DNA from: Pseudomonas sp. J452
GTDB taxonomy: Bacteria > Pseudomonadota > Gammaproteobacteria > Pseudomonadales > Pseudomonadaceae
Length of the DNA: 64,000 nt
Assembly (NCBI RefSeq): GCF_024666525.1
Contig: NZ_CP088294.1
Location: 806,001-870,000, forward strand
Direction: 5' to 3'
In this document: positions 37,571 to 47,199 of the stretch, one piece after another
How positions within the stretch are numbered: the first letter of the stretch is position 1
Layout of the letters: every line of letters starts with the position of its first letter
Made by a program: the position numbers and the translations under genes
The notes under the pieces: model-generated
The model's database searches: none
Told to the model about the DNA's origin: nothing
The model's input: only the letters and a program-made list of their open reading frames with translations

Positions 37571-39418
37571 ATGCCTGACTATCGCTCGAAGACCTCCACC
37601 CACGGCCGCAACATGGCCGGCGCCCGCGCCCTGTGGCGCGCCACCGGGATGAAGGACGAAGACTTCAAGAAACCGATCATCGCCATCGCCAACTCCTTCA
37701 CCCAGTTCGTGCCCGGCCACGTGCACCTGAAGGACCTCGGCCAACTGGTCGCCCGCGAGATCGAGAAGGCCGGCGGCGTGGCTAAAGAGTTCAACACCAT
37801 CGCGGTCGACGATGGCATCGCCATGGGTCACGACGGCATGCTCTATTCGCTGCCGAGCCGCGAGATCATCGCCGACGCCGTGGAATACATGGTCAACGCC
37901 CACTGCGCCGACGCCATCGTCTGCATCTCCAACTGCGACAAGATCACCCCCGGCATGCTGATGGCGGCCCTGCGCCTGAACATCCCGGTGATCTTCGTCT
38001 CCGGCGGGCCGATGGAAGCCGGCAAGACCAAGCTGGCCAGCCACGGCCTGGACCTGGTCGATGCCATGGTCATCGCCGCCGACTCCACTGCCTCCGACGA
38101 GAAGGTCGCCGAGTACGAGCGCAGCGCCTGCCCGACCTGCGGCAGCTGCTCCGGCATGTTCACCGCCAACTCGATGAACTGCCTGACCGAAGCCCTGGGC
38201 CTGGCCCTGCCGGGCAACGGTTCGACCCTGGCCACCCACAGCGACCGCGAGCAGCTGTTCCTGCAGGCCGGCCGCACCATCGTCGAGCTGTGCAAGCGCT
38301 ACTACGGCGACAACGACGAGTCGGTACTGCCGCGCAACATCGCCAACTTCAAGGCGTTCGAGAACGCCATGATGCTGGACATCGCCATGGGCGGCTCGAC
38401 CAACACCATCCTGCACCTGCTGGCCGCCGCCCAGGAGGCCGAGATCGATTTCGACCTGCGCGATATCGACCGCCTGTCCCGCGTCGTACCGCAGCTGTGC
38501 AAGGTGGCGCCGAACATCCAGAAGTACCACATGGAAGACGTACACCGCGCTGGCGGCATCTTCTCCATCCTCGGCTCGCTGGCCCGTGGCGGCCTGCTGC
38601 ACACCGACCTGCCGACCGTGCACAGCAAATCCATGGCCGAAGCCATCGCTAAATGGGACATCACCCAGACCGACGATGAAGCCGTGCACCACTTCTTCAA
38701 AGCAGGCCCGGCAGGCATCCCGACGCAGACCGCGTTCAGCCAGTCGACCCGTTGGGACACCCTGGATGACGACCGTGAAAACGGCTGCATCCGCAGCTTC
38801 GAGCACGCCTATTCGAAAGAAGGCGGCCTGGCCGTGCTGTACGGCAACATCGCCCTCGACGGCTGCGTGGTAAAAACCGCCGGCGTGGATGAATCCATCC
38901 ATGTATTCGAAGGCAGCGCGAAGATCTACGAGAGCCAGGACAGCGCCGTGCGCGGCATCCTCGCCGACGAAGTGAAGGAAGGCGATATCGTCATCATCCG
39001 CTACGAAGGCCCGAAAGGCGGCCCGGGCATGCAGGAAATGCTCTACCCGACTTCCTACCTGAAATCCAAGGGCCTGGGCAAAGCCTGCGCCCTGCTCACC
39101 GACGGCCGCTTCTCCGGCGGCACCTCGGGCCTGTCGATCGGCCACGCCTCGCCGGAAGCAGCAGCTGGTGGCGCCATCGGTCTGGTGCGCGAAGGCGACA
39201 AGATCCTGATCAACATCCACGAGCGCACCATCAACCTGCTGGTCAGCGACGAGGAAATCTCCCATCGCCGCCACGAGCAGGACAAGAAGGGCTGGAAGCC
39301 GGTGGAACAGCGTCCGCGCAAAGTCACCACCGCACTCAAGGCCTACGCCCTGCTCGCCACCAGCGCCGACAAGGGCGCGGTGCGCGACAAGGCGCTGCTG
39401 GAAAAGCTGGTGCAGTAA
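37571..39418 (+). CDS. ilvD: Dihydroxy-acid dehydratase IlvD
   Basis: IlvD dehydrates 2,3-dihydroxy-isovalerate and -methylvalerate to the 2-keto acids in valine, leucine and isoleucine synthesis. The 615-residue protein has the Fe-S Cys residues in [11 protein letters not shown] and [17 protein letters not shown], and the C-terminal [20 protein letters not shown]. It is a single-gene unit with a strong terminator behind it. Confidence 0.97.
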   Translation: MPDYRSKTSTHGRNMAGARALWRATGMKDEDFKKPIIAIANSFTQFVPGHVHLKDLGQLVAREIEKAGGVAKEFNTIAVDDGIAMGHDGMLYSLPSREIIADAVEYMVNAHCADAIVCISNCDKITPGMLMAALRLNIPVIFVSGGPMEAGKTKLASHGLDLVDAMVIAADSTASDEKVAEYERSACPTCGSCSGMFTANSMNCLTEALGLALPGNGSTLATHSDREQLFLQAGRTIVELCKRYYGDNDESVLPRNIANFKAFENAMMLDIAMGGSTNTILHLLAAAQEAEIDFDLRDIDRLSRVVPQLCKVAPNIQKYHMEDVHRAGGIFSILGSLARGGLLHTDLPTVHSKSMAEAIAKWDITQTDDEAVHHFFKAGPAGIPTQTAFSQSTRWDTLDDDRENGCIRSFEHAYSKEGGLAVLYGNIALDGCVVKTAGVDESIHVFEGSAKIYESQDSAVRGILADEVKEGDIVIIRYEGPKGGPGMQEMLYPTSYLKSKGLGKACALLTDGRFSGGTSGLSIGHASPEAAAGGAIGLVREGDKILINIHERTINLLVSDEEISHRRHEQDKKGWKPVEQRPRKVTTALKAYALLATSADKGAVRDKALLEKLVQ

Positions 39419-39435
39419 GCCGCGTCCGGCACGAC

Positions 39436-39465
39436 GAAAAAGCCCGGCAACCGCCGGGCTTTTTC
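39436..39465 (+). terminator. Rho-independent terminator of ilvD
   Basis: GAAAAAGCCCGGC-AACC-GCCGGGCTTTTTC, 18 bases after the ilvD stop, followed by further T. Confidence 0.9.
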
Positions 39466-39494
39466 TTTGCTACACCCTGTTCTTGGCTAACCAC

Positions 39495-39562
39495 TGTAGG
39501 AGCCAGCTTGCTGGCGATCGCTTTGTACCGGGCACGGATCGCCAGCCAAGCTGGCTCCTACA
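39495..39562. repeat. REP-type inverted repeat (TGTAGGAGCCAGC type)
   Basis: TGTAGGAGCCAGCTTGCTGG at 39495 faces its near-complement ending GCTGGCTCCTACA at 39562, across a loop of about 20 bases. A second copy is at 52164-52227. It lies between ilvD and the phosphodiesterase gene. Confidence 0.85.
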
Positions 39563-39581
39563 AGAACACGCAGGAACCTCT

Positions 39582-40037
39582 ATGAAGATCGGCCTGATCT
39601 CCGACACCCACGGCCTGCTGCGCCCCGAGGCCCTGGCGGCTTTGCAGGGCTGCGAGCAGCTGATCCATGCCGGCGATATCGGCAAGCCGGAGATTCTCGA
39701 GGCCCTGCGCGAACTGGCGCCGCTGACCGTGGTGCGCGGCAACAACGATAAGGACGATGCCTGGGCCGCCGCCATTCCCGGCAGCGCCGTGCTGCGCAGC
39801 GCTGGTGTGGGCATCTACGTCAGCCATGAGCTGGCCGATGTGCCGGAGCCATTGCCCGCCGATATCCAGGTGGTGGTCACCGGACACTCGCACAAGCCGC
39901 TGATCGCGGAGCGCGACGGCGTGCTCTATATCAATCCGGGCAGTGCCGGGCCACGGCGCTTCAAGCTGCCGATCAGCGTCGGCCTGCTGCATCTCGACGC
40001 TGGCGCGGTGCGCGGCGAGCTGATCGAACTGGGCTGA
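39582..40037 (+). CDS. YfcE/MJ0936-family metallophosphodiesterase
   Basis: A 151-residue calcineurin-like phosphoesterase. All metal motifs are present: ISDTHG (D-x-H), HAGDIG (GD), VRGNND (GN[H/D]) and VTGHSH-KP (GHxH). Small YfcE-type enzymes hydrolyse phosphodiesters such as bis-pNPP in vitro; the natural substrate is unknown. The start at 39582 follows CAGGAA. Confidence 0.92.
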   Translation: MKIGLISDTHGLLRPEALAALQGCEQLIHAGDIGKPEILEALRELAPLTVVRGNNDKDDAWAAAIPGSAVLRSAGVGIYVSHELADVPEPLPADIQVVVTGHSHKPLIAERDGVLYINPGSAGPRRFKLPISVGLLHLDAGAVRGELIELG

Positions 40038-40685
40038 TCAGCTCACGCCCATATAGCGGTCGGCGCGGTGATTGATCGCCAGCACCATGTTCAGCGCCAC
40101 CGCGCCAAGCACCGAGAGGGCGACCTTGTCCGGCGCCACGACGAAGATCGAGGCCAGTACGATGGCCGCATCGACGCCCATCTGCACCGCGCCGGCGCGC
40201 AGGCCGAAGCGTTCCTGGAGGAACAGCGCGAGGATGTTCACCCCGCCCAGGCTGGCGCGGTGGCGAAACAGCATCAGCAGGCCCAGGCCCATGGCGAAAC
40301 CACCGAAGACGGCGGCGTAGAGCTGGTTCAGCTCGGCGAACACCACCCAGCGCGGCGTCAGCTCGGCGAGCAGCGACACCAGCGCCACGGCGCAGGCGGT
40401 GCGCAGGGTGAACTGCCAGCCCATGCGCCACAGCGCCAGGGCATAGAACGGCAGGTTGAGCAGGAAGAACACCAGGCCGAACGGCCAGCCGGCCAGGTAC
40501 TTGAGCAGAAAGGCCAGGCCCACCGTGCCGCCGGTGAGCAGCCCGGCATGGCTGTAGAAAGCGATGCCCAGGGCGACCATGGCGGTGCCGAACAGCAGCG
40601 CCAGGGCATCTTCCCAGAGCGGATGGCGGACGAAGATCTCGGCGACCTGTTCGGTGTCCGCGTGATCCGGAATGTGCTCAGTCAT
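40038..40685 (-). CDS. YitT-family membrane protein
   Basis: A 215-residue membrane protein with about five to six helices of the YitT (DUF161) type. It has an N-terminal cytoplasmic stretch, then LFGTAMVALGIAFYSHAGLLTGGTVGLAFLL, a characteristic first-helix pair with Gly-rich turn. It lacks the C-terminal DUF2179 domain of the longer relatives. The role is unknown. It is convergent with the phosphodiesterase gene; the two abut. Confidence 0.88.
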   Translation of the reverse strand: MTEHIPDHADTEQVAEIFVRHPLWEDALALLFGTAMVALGIAFYSHAGLLTGGTVGLAFLLKYLAGWPFGLVFFLLNLPFYALALWRMGWQFTLRTACAVALVSLLAELTPRWVVFAELNQLYAAVFGGFAMGLGLLMLFRHRASLGGVNILALFLQERFGLRAGAVQMGVDAAIVLASIFVVAPDKVALSVLGAVALNMVLAINHRADRYMGVS

Positions 40686-40771
40686 GGGGTAACCTCGGCG
40701 CCCAGCGTACCGGCACCAGCATAGGACGGCGCCCCCGCTGGGGGGCGACGCAAATCAGTAAACGGGTGGAG

Positions 40772-41284
40772 TCAGCGGCGCTGCCAGGTCTCGAAGCAGT
40801 GCGCCGGCGCCGGCTCGACGGCCGCCTGCGGCTCGCGCTCGATGCAGTCCCAGGCAGCTTCGTCGTAGGACGGGAACCAGGCATCGCCGTCCGGCTGCAG
40901 CGCCACGCGGGTCAGGTACAGGCGCTCGGCCTGCGCCAGGCCCTGTTCGTAGAGCTGCGCGCCGCCAATCAGCATGAGTTCGTCGACACCTTGTTCGCGC
41001 GCCCACTGATCGGCGCGGACAATGGCAGCGTCCAGCGACGCGAAGACTTCTGCACCTTCCAGCACCAGCCCGGCTTGGCGGCTGACCACCAGGTTGAGCC
41101 GGCCGGGCAGCGGGCGACCCAGCGAGTCCCAGGTCTTGCGGCCCATGATGATCGGCTTGCCAAGGGTCTTGGCCTTGAAGTGTTTGAGGTCCGCCGGCAG
41201 GTGCCAGGGCAGTTGGTTGTCGCGGCCGATCACGCGGTTGTCGGCGAGGGCGGCGATCAGGCAAAGGGGCAGGGTCGTTTTCAT
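40772..41284 (-). CDS. folA: Dihydrofolate reductase
   Basis: FolA reduces dihydrofolate to tetrahydrofolate with NADPH. The 170-residue protein shows CLIAALADNRVIGRDNQLPW, then HLPADLKHFKAKTLGKPIIM and GRKTWDSLGRPLPGR, and MLIGGAQLYEQGL. The acidic substrate residue is the Asp in LPADLKHF. thyA, which supplies its substrate, lies about 4.3 kb away. I chose the ATG at 41284 for the family N-terminus. Confidence 0.96.
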   Translation of the reverse strand: MKTTLPLCLIAALADNRVIGRDNQLPWHLPADLKHFKAKTLGKPIIMGRKTWDSLGRPLPGRLNLVVSRQAGLVLEGAEVFASLDAAIVRADQWAREQGVDELMLIGGAQLYEQGLAQAERLYLTRVALQPDGDAWFPSYDEAAWDCIEREPQAAVEPAPAHCFETWQRR

Positions 41285-41327
41285 CCGCGCAGGATAACGG
41301 CTCGCCCGGCCCGAATGAAGCGCCGCC

Positions 41328-42509
41328 TCACGCCGGACCACCCGGCCGCTTGCTTACCAGCCGGTTGCGCCCCTGTTCCTTGGCCAGGTACAGCGCCACA
41401 TCGGCCAGGCGCAGGGCATCTTCCAGGCTCTGGTGCGGTTGCGGCAGCAGATAGGCCAGGCCGATGCTGATGGTCACCACCCCTGCCGCCTCCGACTGCG
41501 CATGGGGCAGGCCCAGCGCCTCGATCTCGCTGCGGATACCTTCGAGGATCGACATGACCTGCGTTTCCTCGATGCCGTACCAGAGGCCGACGAACTCCTC
41601 GCCGCCGTAGCGCGCCGTCATCTCCAGCGGGCGCCGCGCCTGCTGGCCGATCACCTGGGCCACCGCACGCAACGCCTCGTCGCCAGCGGCGTGGCCATAG
41701 TGATCGTTGTAACGTTTGAAGTAGTCGACATCCATCATCACCAGGGCCAGCGACTGCCGCTCACGCTGGGCCTGGCGCCAGCTGCGTTCGGCCCGCTCGC
41801 TGAAGGCGCGGCGATTGAGCAGGCCGGTGAGGAAATCCTTCTCCGCCAGGTCCTGCAGCAGGCCCTGGGCGAGGAAGTTCTGCCGGCTGGCGTATTCGAG
41901 GAAGTAGCAGCCGAAGCAGCCGATCAGGTTGGCGCTGGCGAGAAATACCACGTTGTACAGCAGCTGCTCGGCGGGCAGGCCGCTAAGCACCTCCACCAGC
42001 AGATAGGCGCAGAAGGTCAGCCAGCCGCATAGCGCGGCGGTGACGAAACGCAACCCAGTAAGGAAGTAGAAGAACACCGTGACCAGGATGATGCCCTCGT
42101 AGGGCAGCGGGAAGTCATGGGCGCGAGCGATCCAGATGATCCCGGCCACACCCAGTCCGCCGGCCAGCGCCGCAACGGCGCCGATCATCTGCAGATAGGG
42201 ACGCAAGTGCCGCTGGTAGGTGGCCAACCAGGCAAGCAGCAGCGTCGGCACAATCACGCCGAGGCGTATGGCCAGGGTCCGGTTGCGCACGCTCTCGGGC
42301 AGGCTGACGGCATCTACCACCACGAACAGCAGCATCATCAGCATTGCCACCAGCAGCGACCCGCGCATGCGCACCAGAAACGCGGTGATGTGGTAGCGGC
42401 CGAAGGCCTGCTCCAACTCATCGTCAAAACTGAGCAAGCGGAAACCGGCGCGGTGCTGGCGCAGGTAGGGAGAATCCTGGTTGACCAAGTCCAGGTTGGG
42501 CAACTTCAT
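41328..42509 (-). CDS. Membrane-bound GGDEF diguanylate cyclase
   Basis: A 393-residue protein with about six membrane helices (residues 45-210) and a C-terminal GGDEF domain. The active-site motif is RYGGEEF, the start of the domain is DFLTGLLNRRAF, and the metal Asp is in MMDVDYFKRYNDHYGH; these are the features of an active cyclase making c-di-GMP. No RxxD inhibitory site is obvious just upstream of GGEEF. The membrane part has no named sensor domain. It lies divergent from the DUF2868 gene. Confidence 0.93.
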   Translation of the reverse strand: MKLPNLDLVNQDSPYLRQHRAGFRLLSFDDELEQAFGRYHITAFLVRMRGSLLVAMLMMLLFVVVDAVSLPESVRNRTLAIRLGVIVPTLLLAWLATYQRHLRPYLQMIGAVAALAGGLGVAGIIWIARAHDFPLPYEGIILVTVFFYFLTGLRFVTAALCGWLTFCAYLLVEVLSGLPAEQLLYNVVFLASANLIGCFGCYFLEYASRQNFLAQGLLQDLAEKDFLTGLLNRRAFSERAERSWRQAQRERQSLALVMMDVDYFKRYNDHYGHAAGDEALRAVAQVIGQQARRPLEMTARYGGEEFVGLWYGIEETQVMSILEGIRSEIEALGLPHAQSEAAGVVTISIGLAYLLPQPHQSLEDALRLADVALYLAKEQGRNRLVSKRPGGPA

Positions 42510-42637
42510 GGGCGCATGCTCTTCTAGTTCTTTTGCCCTCAGCCTAGTCTGCCCGCCGCGCATGCCACAAGCCCGGCTTGCCCAGCTGTGGCGCGCAGGG
42601 GTTATCCTTCAGTTTCGACTCGTCAACGGAATGCTGC

Positions 42638-44023
42638 GTGACACACACCCCACTCAAGCGCCTGCAACGCCTCTGGCTGTGCGAAACCCTGCGCCTGCGC
42701 GAAGAGCATGCCGGCCCGCTGGAGGACGGCGAAGCCAACCGCCTGGCCCGCCAGAGCGGCAGCGACCTGGCCAGCCGCATCGAGGCCCGCGCGCTGTTCC
42801 TCGCCCAGCGTGACGGTCAGTTGCAGGCCCAGCAGCACTGGCTGCAAGGCGCGCGTCTGGCCCTCGGCCTGCTGCTGGTACTGGCCTTGCTCAGCGGGGC
42901 CGGCCTGGCCCTGGCCGCACTGGGCGATGGCAGCCGCCCGGTGAATGTGTTCTGGGCTCTGGGCAGCCTGCTCGGCCTGCACCTGCTTCTGCTGCTCGGC
43001 TGGGCCCTCGGCCTGCTGCTGGCCGGCGACCACAGCGCCGGCCTCGGCCGCCTGTGGCTGTGGCTCAGCGAAAAACTGGCGCGCGATGCCAGCGCCGCCC
43101 AGCTCGGCCCGGCCCTGGTGTTGCTGCTGCAACGCCGCCGGCTCAACCGCTGGCTGCTCGGCCTGCTGGTACACGGCCTGTGGCTGGTGGCGCTGCTCAG
43201 TGCCGGGCTGATGCTGCTGATCCTGCTCAGCACCCGCCGCTATGGCTTCGTCTGGGAAACCACCCTGCTCGGCAGCGATACCTTCGTCGCCCTGACCCAG
43301 CTTCTCGGCAGCCTGCCCGCGCTGCTCGGTTTCCCCGTGCCGGATGCCGAAACCATCCGTGCCAGTGGCGACAACGCCCTGACCAGTGAAGCCGCGCGGC
43401 ATGCCTGGGCCGGCTGGCTGCTCGGCGTGCTGCTGGTGTTTGGCATTCTGCCGCGCGCGGTGCTCCTGCTGCTGTGCCTGTGGCGTTGGCAACACGGCAG
43501 CGCGCGCCTCGCGCTCGACCTCAACCTACCCGGCTACCGCCTGCTCGGCGAACGCCTGCAACCGACCAGCGAACGCCTCGGCGTGCTGGATGCCGCGCCA
43601 GCGCAGCTGACTGAGGCCCACGCTGGCAGCACGCGCCTGGACAGCAGCGGCGCTGTGCTGGTGGCCATCGAGCTGGACCCGCAACGCCCCTGGCCGCCGG
43701 CCCTGCCCAAGAGCCTCGCCGATGCCGGCGTGCTGGACAGCCGCGAGCAGCGCCAGCAGCTGCTCGACCAGCTCGGCCGCTTCCCGCCGGCACGCCTGGC
43801 CATCGCCCTCGACCCGCGCCGCTCGCCGGACCGCGGCACCCTGGCGCTGCTCGGCGAGCTGGCACGCACGGCCGCCGCCACGCGCATCTGGCTGCTGCAG
43901 CCGCCTCCTGGCGAAGCCCTCGACAGCCAGCGCCTGGGTGACTGGCATAGCGCGCTGCAGCGCCTGAACTTGCCGTTTGCCGACAGCGCACCGCTGGCCT
44001 GGCTGGAGAGCGGCCATGACTGA
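42638..44023 (+). CDS. DUF2868 family membrane protein
   Basis: A protein of about 461 residues with an N-terminal cytoplasmic helix region (LQRLWLCETLRLREEHAG), several membrane helices (about residues 75-290), and a cytoplasmic C-terminal domain. I propose the GTG at 42638 (VTHTPLKRLQRLW), preceded by ACGGA; the frame is open further upstream without family sequence. DUF2868 genes normally lie directly before a DUF3482 GTPase gene, as here, though the pair is separated by repeats. The function is unknown. Confidence 0.85.
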   Translation: MTHTPLKRLQRLWLCETLRLREEHAGPLEDGEANRLARQSGSDLASRIEARALFLAQRDGQLQAQQHWLQGARLALGLLLVLALLSGAGLALAALGDGSRPVNVFWALGSLLGLHLLLLLGWALGLLLAGDHSAGLGRLWLWLSEKLARDASAAQLGPALVLLLQRRRLNRWLLGLLVHGLWLVALLSAGLMLLILLSTRRYGFVWETTLLGSDTFVALTQLLGSLPALLGFPVPDAETIRASGDNALTSEAARHAWAGWLLGVLLVFGILPRAVLLLLCLWRWQHGSARLALDLNLPGYRLLGERLQPTSERLGVLDAAPAQLTEAHAGSTRLDSSGAVLVAIELDPQRPWPPALPKSLADAGVLDSREQRQQLLDQLGRFPPARLAIALDPRRSPDRGTLALLGELARTAAATRIWLLQPPPGEALDSQRLGDWHSALQRLNLPFADSAPLAWLESGHD

Positions 44024-44027
44024 TCCC

Positions 44028-44085
44028 GTAGCCCGGATGCAATCCGGGAAGCAGGCAGCTCCGCCCCGGATTGCATCCGGGCTAC
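44028..44085. repeat. REP palindrome pair (GGATGCAATCC type)
   Basis: GTAGCCCGGATGCAATCCGG at 44028 faces its complement ending at 44085. The right 21 bases are identical to 53973-53993. It lies between the DUF2868 and DUF3482 genes. Confidence 0.85.
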
Positions 44086-44094
44086 GGCCTGACG

Positions 44095-44207
44095 GCCCCC
44101 TCTCCCCAACCCTCTCCCATAAATGGGCGAGGGGGCAGTCCATGCAGGCTGCGACAGGCTCGAGTCACCCCTCTCCCGTTTACGGGAGAGGGGCCGGGGG
44201 AGAGGGC
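44095..44207. repeat. CCCTCTCCC-type intergenic inverted repeat
   Basis: Two smaller hairpins (CTCTCCC-ATAAATG-GGCGAGGG near 44111 and CTCTCCCGTTTACGGGAGAG near 44171) sit inside a larger inverted repeat of GGCCCCCTCTCCCC-like ends. This C/T-rich family is widespread in proteobacterial intergenic DNA. Confidence 0.75.
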
Positions 44208-44212
44208 CGTAC

Positions 44213-45580
44213 ATGACCAAGCCACTCAAACTGGCCGTGGTCGGCCACACCAATGTCGGCAAGACCTCGCTGCTGCGCACCCTGACCCGCGACGTCGGCT
44301 TCGGCGAGGTCTCCCATCGCCCCAGCACCACCCGCCATGTCGAAGGTGCGCGCCTGTCGGTGGCCGGCGAAGCGCTGCTGGAGCTGTACGACACCCCCGG
44401 ACTGGAAGACGCCATCGCCCTGCTCGACTACCTGGAACGCCTGCAGCGCCCCGGTGAGCGCCTGGATGGCCCGGCACGGCTGACGCGCTTTCTCGACAGC
44501 AGCGAGGCGCGCCAGCGCTTCGAGCAGGAGGCCAAGGTGCTGCGCCAGCTGCTGGCCTGCGATGCCGGGCTGTACGTGATCGACGTTCGCGAGCCGGTGC
44601 TGGCCAAGTACAAGGACGAGCTGGCCGTATTGGCCGGCGCCGGCAAGCCGCTGCTACCGGTGCTCAACTTCAGCGCCAGCACCCAGCAGCGCGAGCCGCA
44701 GTGGCGCGAAGCGCTGGCCCGCCTCGGCCTGCATGCGCTGGTGTGTTTCGACACGGTGGCACCGCCGCTGGATGGCGAACAGCGCCTGTACGAGAGCCTG
44801 GCCCTGCTGCTGGAACGCTCGCGCCCGCAACTGCAGCGGCTGATCGACGACCATGCGGCGCAAGCCGCCGCCCGCCACCAGGCTGGCGCGCGGCTGATCG
44901 CTGAACTGCTGCTGGATTGCGCCGCCTGCCGGCGCAGCGTGGCCCATCAGACGACTATCGAGCAGGGCGAGATCGGCGCCCTGCACCAGGCCATCCGCCA
45001 GCGCGAGCAGGCCTGCGTCGACGCGCTGCTGCGCCTGTATGCCTTCCGCACCGAGGATGCCCGTGCCGGCGACCTGCCGTTGCTGGACGGGCGCTGGGGC
45101 GACGACCTGTTCAACCCGGAGACCCTGCGCCAGCTCGGCGTGAATATTGGTGGCGGCATGGCCGCCGGTGCAGCCGCCGGCGCCGGCATCGACCTGCTGG
45201 TCGGCGGCCTTACCCTCGGCGCCGCGGCGCTGCTTGGCGCACTGGCCGGCGGCGGCCTGCAGACCGCGCGCAACTATGGCAAACGCCTGCTCGGCAAACT
45301 CAAGGGCCAGCGCGAACTGACGGTGGATGACGGCGTGCTGCGCCTGCTCGCCCTGCGCCAGCGCCAGCTGCTGGCCGCTCTGGATGCCCGCGGCCATGCG
45401 GCAACCACGGCGATCCAGCTGGCCCCGCCGCAGGACAAGAGCTGGCGCGAAGGCCAGTTGCCCGAGGCCCTGCGCAAGGCCCGCGCGCATCCCGAATGGT
45501 CGTCGCTGAATCCCGGCGCGCGCCTGGAGCAGGCCGAACGCCAGGCGCAGGTCACGCAGCTGGCGGCAGAGCTGACGTAG
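44213..45580 (+). CDS. DUF3482 family GTPase
   Basis: A 455-residue protein with an N-terminal Era/YihA-like GTPase domain and a C-terminal DUF3482 region. The G1 loop is VVGHTNVGKTSLLRTL, G3 is LYDTPGLED, and VLNFSAS lies near the usual G4/G5 area. A Gly/Ala-rich hydrophobic stretch (about residues 315-360, GGGMAAGAAAGAGIDLLVGG) suggests membrane insertion. The start at 44213 follows GGGGGAGAGGG, part of the preceding repeat. It partners the DUF2868 protein; function unknown. Confidence 0.88.
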   Translation: MTKPLKLAVVGHTNVGKTSLLRTLTRDVGFGEVSHRPSTTRHVEGARLSVAGEALLELYDTPGLEDAIALLDYLERLQRPGERLDGPARLTRFLDSSEARQRFEQEAKVLRQLLACDAGLYVIDVREPVLAKYKDELAVLAGAGKPLLPVLNFSASTQQREPQWREALARLGLHALVCFDTVAPPLDGEQRLYESLALLLERSRPQLQRLIDDHAAQAAARHQAGARLIAELLLDCAACRRSVAHQTTIEQGEIGALHQAIRQREQACVDALLRLYAFRTEDARAGDLPLLDGRWGDDLFNPETLRQLGVNIGGGMAAGAAAGAGIDLLVGGLTLGAAALLGALAGGGLQTARNYGKRLLGKLKGQRELTVDDGVLRLLALRQRQLLAALDARGHAATTAIQLAPPQDKSWREGQLPEALRKARAHPEWSSLNPGARLEQAERQAQVTQLAAELT

Positions 45581-45594
45581 CCCGTCGCGACGCC

Positions 45595-46389
45595 TTAAAC
45601 GGCGACTGGCGCAGCGATATGTGGGTGGGCCTGGTAGTTCTGCAGCTCGAAGTCCTCGAACTTGAAGGCGAAGATATCCTTCACCGCCGGGTTGAGCTTC
45701 ATCACCGGCAACGGCAGCGGCTCGCGGCTCAGCTGCAGGTCGGTCTGCTCGATGTGGTTGGCATACAGGTGGCAGTCGCCGCCGGTCCAGACGAAGTCGC
45801 CAGGCTGCAGGTCGCAGACCTGGGCGATCATCATCGTCAGCAGGGCGTAGCTGGCGATATTGAATGGCACGCCGAGGAAGATATCCGCCGAGCGCTGGTA
45901 CAGCTGGCAGCTCAGCTTGCCGTCGGCCACATAGAACTGGAACAGCGCGTGGCACGGCGGCAGGGCCATCTGCTCGACCAGCGCCGGGTTCCAGGCCGAG
46001 ACGATCAGGCGGCGCGAGTCCGGGTTCGTCTTGATCATCTCGATCAGCTTGCTGATCTGGTCGATCGACTCACCATTCGGCGCCGGCCAGCTGCGCCACT
46101 GGTAGCCATAGACCGGGCCGAGGTCGCCGTTCTCGTCGGCCCACTCGTCCCAGATGCGCACGCCGTTGTCCTTCAGGTACTGGATGTTGGTGTCGCCCTG
46201 GAGGAACCACAGCAGCTCGTGAATGATCGATTTCAGGTGGCACTTCTTGGTGGTCACCAGCGGGAAGCCATCGGCCAGGTTGAAGCGCATCTGGTGGGCG
46301 AAGAGGCTGTAGGTGCCGGTGCCGGTGCGGTCACTCTTGAAGGTGCCGGTCTCGCGCACCAGGCGCATCAGGTCGAGGTACTGTTTCAT
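45595..46389 (-). CDS. thyA: Thymidylate synthase
   Basis: ThyA methylates dUMP to dTMP using methylene-tetrahydrofolate. At 264 residues it is the E. coli-type length. Motifs: [14 protein letters not shown], the catalytic Cys in [12 protein letters not shown], and [20 protein letters not shown]. The start at 46389 overlaps the lgt stop by four bases, the usual lgt-thyA coupling. Confidence 0.97.
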   Translation of the reverse strand: MKQYLDLMRLVRETGTFKSDRTGTGTYSLFAHQMRFNLADGFPLVTTKKCHLKSIIHELLWFLQGDTNIQYLKDNGVRIWDEWADENGDLGPVYGYQWRSWPAPNGESIDQISKLIEMIKTNPDSRRLIVSAWNPALVEQMALPPCHALFQFYVADGKLSCQLYQRSADIFLGVPFNIASYALLTMMIAQVCDLQPGDFVWTGGDCHLYANHIEQTDLQLSREPLPLPVMKLNPAVKDIFAFKFEDFELQNYQAHPHIAAPVAV

Positions 46390-47189
46390 TGCGCGGCTCC
46401 CAGGGCGGCTTGGCGCTTGTAGGCGTAGGCGATCAGACCGAGGCCGCCGAGGATCATCGGCAGGCAGAGGATCTGGCCCATGGTCAGCCAGCCACCGGCC
46501 AGGTAGCCGAGCTGGACATCCGGCACGCGGACGAACTCGACGATAAAGCGGAAGATGCCGTAGCACACGGCGAACATACCGGACACGGCCATGGTCGGGC
46601 GCGGCTTGCGCGAGTAGAACCAGAGGATGGCGAACAGCGCGAGGCCTTCGAGGGCGAACTGGTACAGCTGCGAAGGGTGACGCGCCAGCTGCTGCGGGTC
46701 GGTGGGGAAGACCATCGCCCAGGGCAGGTCGGTGGCCTTGCCCCACAGCTCGGCGTTGATGAAGTTGCCGATGCGCCCGGCACCCAGGCCGATCGGCACC
46801 AGCGGGGCGATGAAGTCCATCAGCTGGAAGAAGCTTTTGTCATTGCGCCGGCCGAACCACCAGGTGGCCAGCATCACGCCGAGCAGGCCGCCGTGGAAGG
46901 ACATGCCACCCTCCCACACGCGGAGGATCTTCAGCGGCTCGGCGATATAGGCGGCGAAGTCGTAGAACAGCACATAGCCCAGGCGCCCGCCGAGGATCAC
47001 ACCCATGGCCACCCAGAACACTAGGTCGGAGAGTTTCTCCTTGCTCCAGCTCGCGTCGAAACCGGCCAGCCGGCGCGAGGCCAGCAGCCAGGCGCCACCG
47101 ATGCCTATCAGGTACATCAGGCCGTACCAGTGGATCTTGATCAGGCCCAGGTCGAGGGCAACCGGGTCTATCTGCGGGTAAGGCAGCAT
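46386..47189 (-). CDS. lgt: Phosphatidylglycerol-prolipoprotein diacylglyceryl transferase Lgt
   Basis: Lgt transfers diacylglycerol to the lipobox Cys of prolipoproteins in the inner membrane. The 267-residue protein has seven membrane helices and the signature [20 protein letters not shown], with the conserved HGGLLG motif ([11 protein letters not shown]). It overlaps thyA downstream and starts 10 bases after the TauE/SafE gene. Confidence 0.97.
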   Translation of the reverse strand: MLPYPQIDPVALDLGLIKIHWYGLMYLIGIGGAWLLASRRLAGFDASWSKEKLSDLVFWVAMGVILGGRLGYVLFYDFAAYIAEPLKILRVWEGGMSFHGGLLGVMLATWWFGRRNDKSFFQLMDFIAPLVPIGLGAGRIGNFINAELWGKATDLPWAMVFPTDPQQLARHPSQLYQFALEGLALFAILWFYSRKPRPTMAVSGMFAVCYGIFRFIVEFVRVPDVQLGYLAGGWLTMGQILCLPMILGGLGLIAYAYKRQAALGAAQ

Positions 47190-47199
47190 TCAAAACTCC

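Noticed and set aside
44095..44207. Possible CRISPR-like repeats between the DUF2868 and DUF3482 genes
   Set aside because: Only two unequal inverted units occur, with no regular spacers and no cas genes. They match the CCCTCTCCC intergenic repeat type.
43977..44216. A small protein gene between the DUF2868 and DUF3482 genes
   Set aside because: The frame is built of REP-type repeats and has no ribosome site or conserved sequence. It is kept only as a possible coupling leader in the findings.
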